Shown here piece by piece: positions 61,083 through 64,000 of a DNA stretch of 64,000 nt. The stretch is from Burkholderia cepacia GG4 (GTDB lineage: Bacteria; Pseudomonadota; Gammaproteobacteria; Burkholderiales; Burkholderiaceae): NCBI RefSeq assembly GCF_000292915.1, contig NC_018513.1:558001-622000 (forward strand). Reading direction: 5' to 3'. How positions within the stretch are numbered: position 1 is the stretch's first letter; every line of letters begins with the position of its first letter. The translations under genes and the position numbers were made by a program. The notes below the pieces were generated by a model, which searched no databases, was not told where the DNA came from, and saw only the letters and a program-made list of their open reading frames with translations.

Positions 61083-62300
61083 ATGGACCTCAATTTCACA
61101 CCCGAAGAGGAAGCGTTCCGCGCCGACGTGCAGCGCTTCCTCGCCGCCGAACTGCCGGAGCGCATCGCGCGCAAGGTGAAGGGCGGCCTGCATCTCACGC
61201 GTGACGACATGCGCGAATGGCACGCGATCCTCAACGCACGCGGCTGGCTCGCGAGCCACTGGCCGCGTGAATACGGCGGCCCCGGCTGGAGCGTCGCGCA
61301 GAAGTTCCTGTTCGACAACGAATGCGCGCTCGCGGGCGCGCCGCGCATCGTGCCGTTCGGCGTCAACATGCTCGGGCCCGTGCTGATCAAGTACGGCAAC
61401 GAAGCGCAGAAGCGCCACTGGCTGCCGCGCATCCTGGACGGCACCGACTGGTGGTGCCAGGGCTATTCGGAGCCGGGCGCCGGTTCCGATCTCGCGGCGG
61501 TGAAGACGAGCGCGGTGCGGGGTGTGGACGCGCAGGGCAGTCACTACGTCGTGAACGGCCAGAAGACGTGGACCACGCTCGGCCACTACGCGAACATGAT
61601 CTTCTGTCTCGTGCGCACCGCGACCGACGTGCGCAAGCAGGAGGGCATCAGCTTCCTGCTGATCGACATGAACACGCCGGGCGTCGAAGTGCGCCCGATC
61701 ATCACGCTCGATGGCGAGCACGAGGTGAACGAAGTGTTCTTCACCGACGTGCGCGTGCCGGTGGAGAACCTGGTCGGCGAAGAGAACCGCGGCTGGACCT
61801 ACGCGAAATACCTGCTTACGTACGAGCGCACCAACATCGCCGGGATCGGCTTCTCGACGGCCGCGCTCGACCGGCTGCGCGCGGTCGCCGCGAAAGTCAC
61901 GAAGAACGGCCGGCCGCTCGCGGACGACCCGTTCTTCGCGGCTCGCGTCGCGCGCGTCGAAATCGAACTCGAGAACATGCGCACGACCAACCTGCGCGTG
62001 CTGGCCGCGGTCGCGGGCGGCGGCGTGCCGGGCGCGGAAAGCTCGATGCTGAAGATCCGCGGCACGCAGATCCGCCAGGAGATCACGGCGCTGATGCGGC
62101 GCGCGATGGGGCCGTACGCGCAGCCGTTCGTCGAGGCCGCGCTCGACGGCGATCATGCGGATGGCGGCGGCGAGCCGATCGGCCCGGACGAGGCCGCGAG
62201 CGCCGCGCAGCAGTATTTCAACAACCGCAAGCTGTCGATTTTCGGCGGCTCGAACGAGATCCAGAAGAACATCATCGCGAAGATGATGCTCGGGCTGTAA
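61083..62300 (+). CDS. acyl-CoA dehydrogenase, PimC-like (pimeloyl-CoA dehydrogenase large subunit)
   Basis: A 405-residue FAD-dependent acyl-CoA dehydrogenase. Family parts include WPREYGGPGWS, the FAD/substrate loop GYSEPGAGSDLA, VNGQKTWTTLGHYA, and the terminal IFGGSNEIQKNIIAKMMLGL. It resembles the larger subunit of pimeloyl-CoA dehydrogenase more than short- or medium-chain enzymes. The next gene encodes a shorter homologue, as expected for a heteromeric enzyme. The name is inferred from pattern and context. Confidence 0.85.
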   Translation: MDLNFTPEEEAFRADVQRFLAAELPERIARKVKGGLHLTRDDMREWHAILNARGWLASHWPREYGGPGWSVAQKFLFDNECALAGAPRIVPFGVNMLGPVLIKYGNEAQKRHWLPRILDGTDWWCQGYSEPGAGSDLAAVKTSAVRGVDAQGSHYVVNGQKTWTTLGHYANMIFCLVRTATDVRKQEGISFLLIDMNTPGVEVRPIITLDGEHEVNEVFFTDVRVPVENLVGEENRGWTYAKYLLTYERTNIAGIGFSTAALDRLRAVAAKVTKNGRPLADDPFFAARVARVEIELENMRTTNLRVLAAVAGGGVPGAESSMLKIRGTQIRQEITALMRRAMGPYAQPFVEAALDGDHADGGGEPIGPDEAASAAQQYFNNRKLSIFGGSNEIQKNIIAKMMLGL

Positions 62301-62314
62301 CGAGGGACGCGACG

Positions 62315-63460
62315 ATGGATTTCCAGCACACAGAAGACCGCCGGATGCTGGCGGACACGTTGAACCGCTTCATCGCCGAACAGTACGCGTTCCCGGTGCG
62401 CGACCGCATCGCGCAGTCGGCCGAAGGGTTCGATCGCGCGATGTGGCAGCGCTTCGCTGAACTCGGCGCGGTCGGCGCGCTGTTTCCAGAAGCCGATGGC
62501 GGCTTCGGCGGCGCGGGCTTCGACATCGCCGTGGTGTTCGAATGCCTCGGGCGCGGGCTCGTCGTCGAGCCATTCCTCGGCGCGCTGCTCGCGGGTCGCG
62601 CGTTGTCGCTCGCCGGCGGCGACGCGCATCGCGAGCGGCTGGCCGCGCTGATCGACGGCAGCGCGAGCGCCGCGTTCGCGCACGACGAACCTGGCTCGCA
62701 CTACGAACTGACGACCGTGCGCACGCGCGCCGAACGTGCCGGCGACGGCTGGGTGCTGACGGGCGCGAAGGGCGTCGTCGACCAGGCCGCGCAGGCGGCG
62801 TTCTTCGTCGTCAGTGCGCGCGTATCGGGCCACGACGACGATGCGGCCGGCATCGGCCTGTTCGTCGTGCCGGCCGACGCGCCGGGTGTGTCGCTGCGCG
62901 ACTACAAGAAGATCGACGGCGGCCGCGCGGCCGAAGTGCGCTTCGAGCGCGTTGCGCTGCCGGCCGATGCCGTGCTCGGCGCGCCAGACGCTCACGACGG
63001 CGAAGCGGGCGCGACGCTGCTCGAACGCGTGCTCGGCTACGGTCTGCTCGCGCTGTCGGCAGAGGCGCTCGGCGCGATGGACGTCGCGAAGGCGCACACG
63101 CTCGACTACCTGCGCACGCGCAAGCAGTTCGGTTTGCCGATCGGCAGCTTCCAGGCGCTGCAGCACCGGATGGCCGACCTCCTGCTCGAAGTCGAGCAGG
63201 CGCGTTCGGCGGTGATCAACGCGGCCGCGCAGCTCGACGCGCCGCGCGTGGTGCGCGAGCGCGCGCTCGCGGCGGCCAAGACCAGCATCGGCCGGATCGG
63301 CACGCTGGTCGCCGAGGAGAGCATCCAGCTGCACGGCGGGATCGGGATGACGTGGGAGCTGCCGCTGTCGCACTACGCGAAGCGGCTCGTGATGATCGAT
63401 CACCAGCTCGGCGACGAGGATCACCATCTCGCACGCTATATCGTGCTGTCGAAACAGTAA
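62315..63460 (+). CDS. acyl-CoA dehydrogenase, PimD-like (pimeloyl-CoA dehydrogenase small subunit)
   Basis: A 381-residue second acyl-CoA dehydrogenase, 14 bases after the first. It has the N-terminal helical domain (MDFQHTEDRRMLADTLNRF), the FAD-binding middle (LFPEADGGFGGAGFD, WVLTGAKGVVDQAAQA), and the C-terminal domain with LRTRKQFGLPIGSFQALQHRMAD and ESIQLHGGIGMTWELPLSHYAKRL. The GYSEPG loop of the large partner is not recognisable here (HDEPGSHYEL in its place), consistent with a partner subunit role. A separate acyl-CoA dehydrogenase remains possible. Confidence 0.85.
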   Translation: MDFQHTEDRRMLADTLNRFIAEQYAFPVRDRIAQSAEGFDRAMWQRFAELGAVGALFPEADGGFGGAGFDIAVVFECLGRGLVVEPFLGALLAGRALSLAGGDAHRERLAALIDGSASAAFAHDEPGSHYELTTVRTRAERAGDGWVLTGAKGVVDQAAQAAFFVVSARVSGHDDDAAGIGLFVVPADAPGVSLRDYKKIDGGRAAEVRFERVALPADAVLGAPDAHDGEAGATLLERVLGYGLLALSAEALGAMDVAKAHTLDYLRTRKQFGLPIGSFQALQHRMADLLLEVEQARSAVINAAAQLDAPRVVRERALAAAKTSIGRIGTLVAEESIQLHGGIGMTWELPLSHYAKRLVMIDHQLGDEDHHLARYIVLSKQ

Positions 63461-63490
63461 CAGCGAAACACGCGAATGGAGGAGACAAGG

Positions 63491-64000
63491 ATGACGAACG
63501 AACCGCGCGCGTTGCCGCTGGCCGGCGTGAAGGTGCTCGATTTCTCGCGCGTGCTCGCGGGCCCGTGGAGCGCGATGGTGCTCGCCGATTTCGGCGCAGA
63601 AGTGATCAAGGTCGAGCATCCGGCGCGCGGCGACGACACGCGCGACTGGGGGCTGCGGATCGGCGATACCGAGACGACCTACTTCAACAGCGTGAACCGC
63701 AGCAAGCGATCGATCTGCGTCGACCTGCAGACCGAAGCAGGGCAGCGTCTCGCGCGCGAGCTGGCCGCGCAGGCCGACGTGCTGATCCACAACTTCAAGT
63801 TCGGCGGCGCGGAAAAGCTCGGGCTCGGCTACGACGCGCTGGCCGAGCTGAATCCGCGGCTCGTGCATTGTGCGATCTCGGGCTACGACCGCTCGGGCCC
63901 GGAGGCCGCGCGGCCCGGCTACGACCTCGTCGTGCAGGGCGAGGCCGGGTTGATGGCGCTGAACGGCGAGGCCGACCAGCCGCCGCTGAAGTTCGGCGTC
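63491..64000 (+). CDS. CoA-transferase, CaiB/BaiF (class III) family (partial, runs off the window)
   Basis: The first 170 residues of a class III CoA-transferase. The N-terminal signature LAGVKVLDFSRVLAGPWSAMVLADFGAEVIKVEHP is clear, as are the catalytic region's preceding segments SVNRSKRSICVDLQTEAG and HCAISGYDRSGPEAARPGYDLVVQGEAGLMAL, which includes the conserved aspartate of the family. GGAG lies 7 bases before the ATG. It would activate the acid feeding the pathway by moving CoA from another thioester. The C-terminal part is beyond the window. Confidence 0.92.
   Translation, partial: MTNEPRALPLAGVKVLDFSRVLAGPWSAMVLADFGAEVIKVEHPARGDDTRDWGLRIGDTETTYFNSVNRSKRSICVDLQTEAGQRLARELAAQADVLIHNFKFGGAEKLGLGYDALAELNPRLVHCAISGYDRSGPEAARPGYDLVVQGEAGLMALNGEADQPPLKFGV

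Overview
The window looks like a stretch of primary chromosome from a Burkholderia, probably of the Burkholderia cepacia complex. This rests on the very high GC content with strong third-position bias, on Burkholderiales-type families (DUF1840, DUF3567, DUF3108, a PhaM-like protein, YchJ), on the bioA-F-D-B order, and on a methionine synthase split into two genes. It is mostly core and housekeeping DNA. I saw no phage, insertion sequence, CRISPR array, rRNA or tRNA gene.

Layout. 1-1120: end of a Cache-type sensor protein, then cutC. 1146-5609: biotin operon bioA-bioF-bioD-bioB (minus strand), with a repeat-like 46-codon reading frame linking bioF and bioD. 5610-6234: gene-free, with a 10-bp tandem repeat. 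6235-11504: secreted hydrolase, YchJ, SDR, beta-carbonic anhydrase and aceK (minus strand). 11834-14570: metallo-beta-lactamase-fold hydrolase convergent with an ABC-F ATPase. 14761-21096: orphan peptide-binding protein, SDR, dsbA, an FtsN-like SPOR protein and argS. 21297-26125: DUF1840, split metH and DUF3567. 26371-32645: DUF3108 protein, then an IclR regulator divergent from a fumarylacetoacetase-like gene, an enoyl-CoA hydratase homologue, a PhaM-like protein and a patatin. 33130-36849: di-iron ferritin-like protein, hldC, a truncated SPOR-type membrane protein, coaX and birA. 37043-39969: Sel1-repeat protein and lipoprotein CpdB.

40265-45187 is an Mla-type lipid-transport operon: STAS-permease fusion, ATPase, MCE protein, lipoprotein and VanZ protein. 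45335-46310 holds a [2Fe-2S] ferredoxin and a hydrolase. 46794-52648 is the cell-wall and lipoate cluster (DD-carboxypeptidase, D-amino-acid transaminase, YbeD, lipB, lipA), interrupted by a divergent LysR/DUF2917 pair. 52903-55721 is tauABC. 55765-57648 is a lipoprotein gamma-glutamyltransferase. 57722-64000 is a LysR regulator divergent from a beta-oxidation operon. That operon has a FadB/PimF-type bifunctional enzyme, a pair of acyl-CoA dehydrogenases resembling the large and small subunits of pimeloyl-CoA dehydrogenase, and a CoA-transferase that runs off the window.

The least ordinary signals are: the repeat-derived frame inside bioF-bioD with 4-base overlaps at both ends; the decanucleotide array beside bioA; the perfect palindromes that put TTGACA on both strands between the LysR gene and the pim-like operon; the hairpin-dense gene-free stretch at 32646-33129; and a biotin ligase without a DNA-binding domain beside an intact biotin operon. 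Homology calls come from motif and sequence recognition only. No database search was run.
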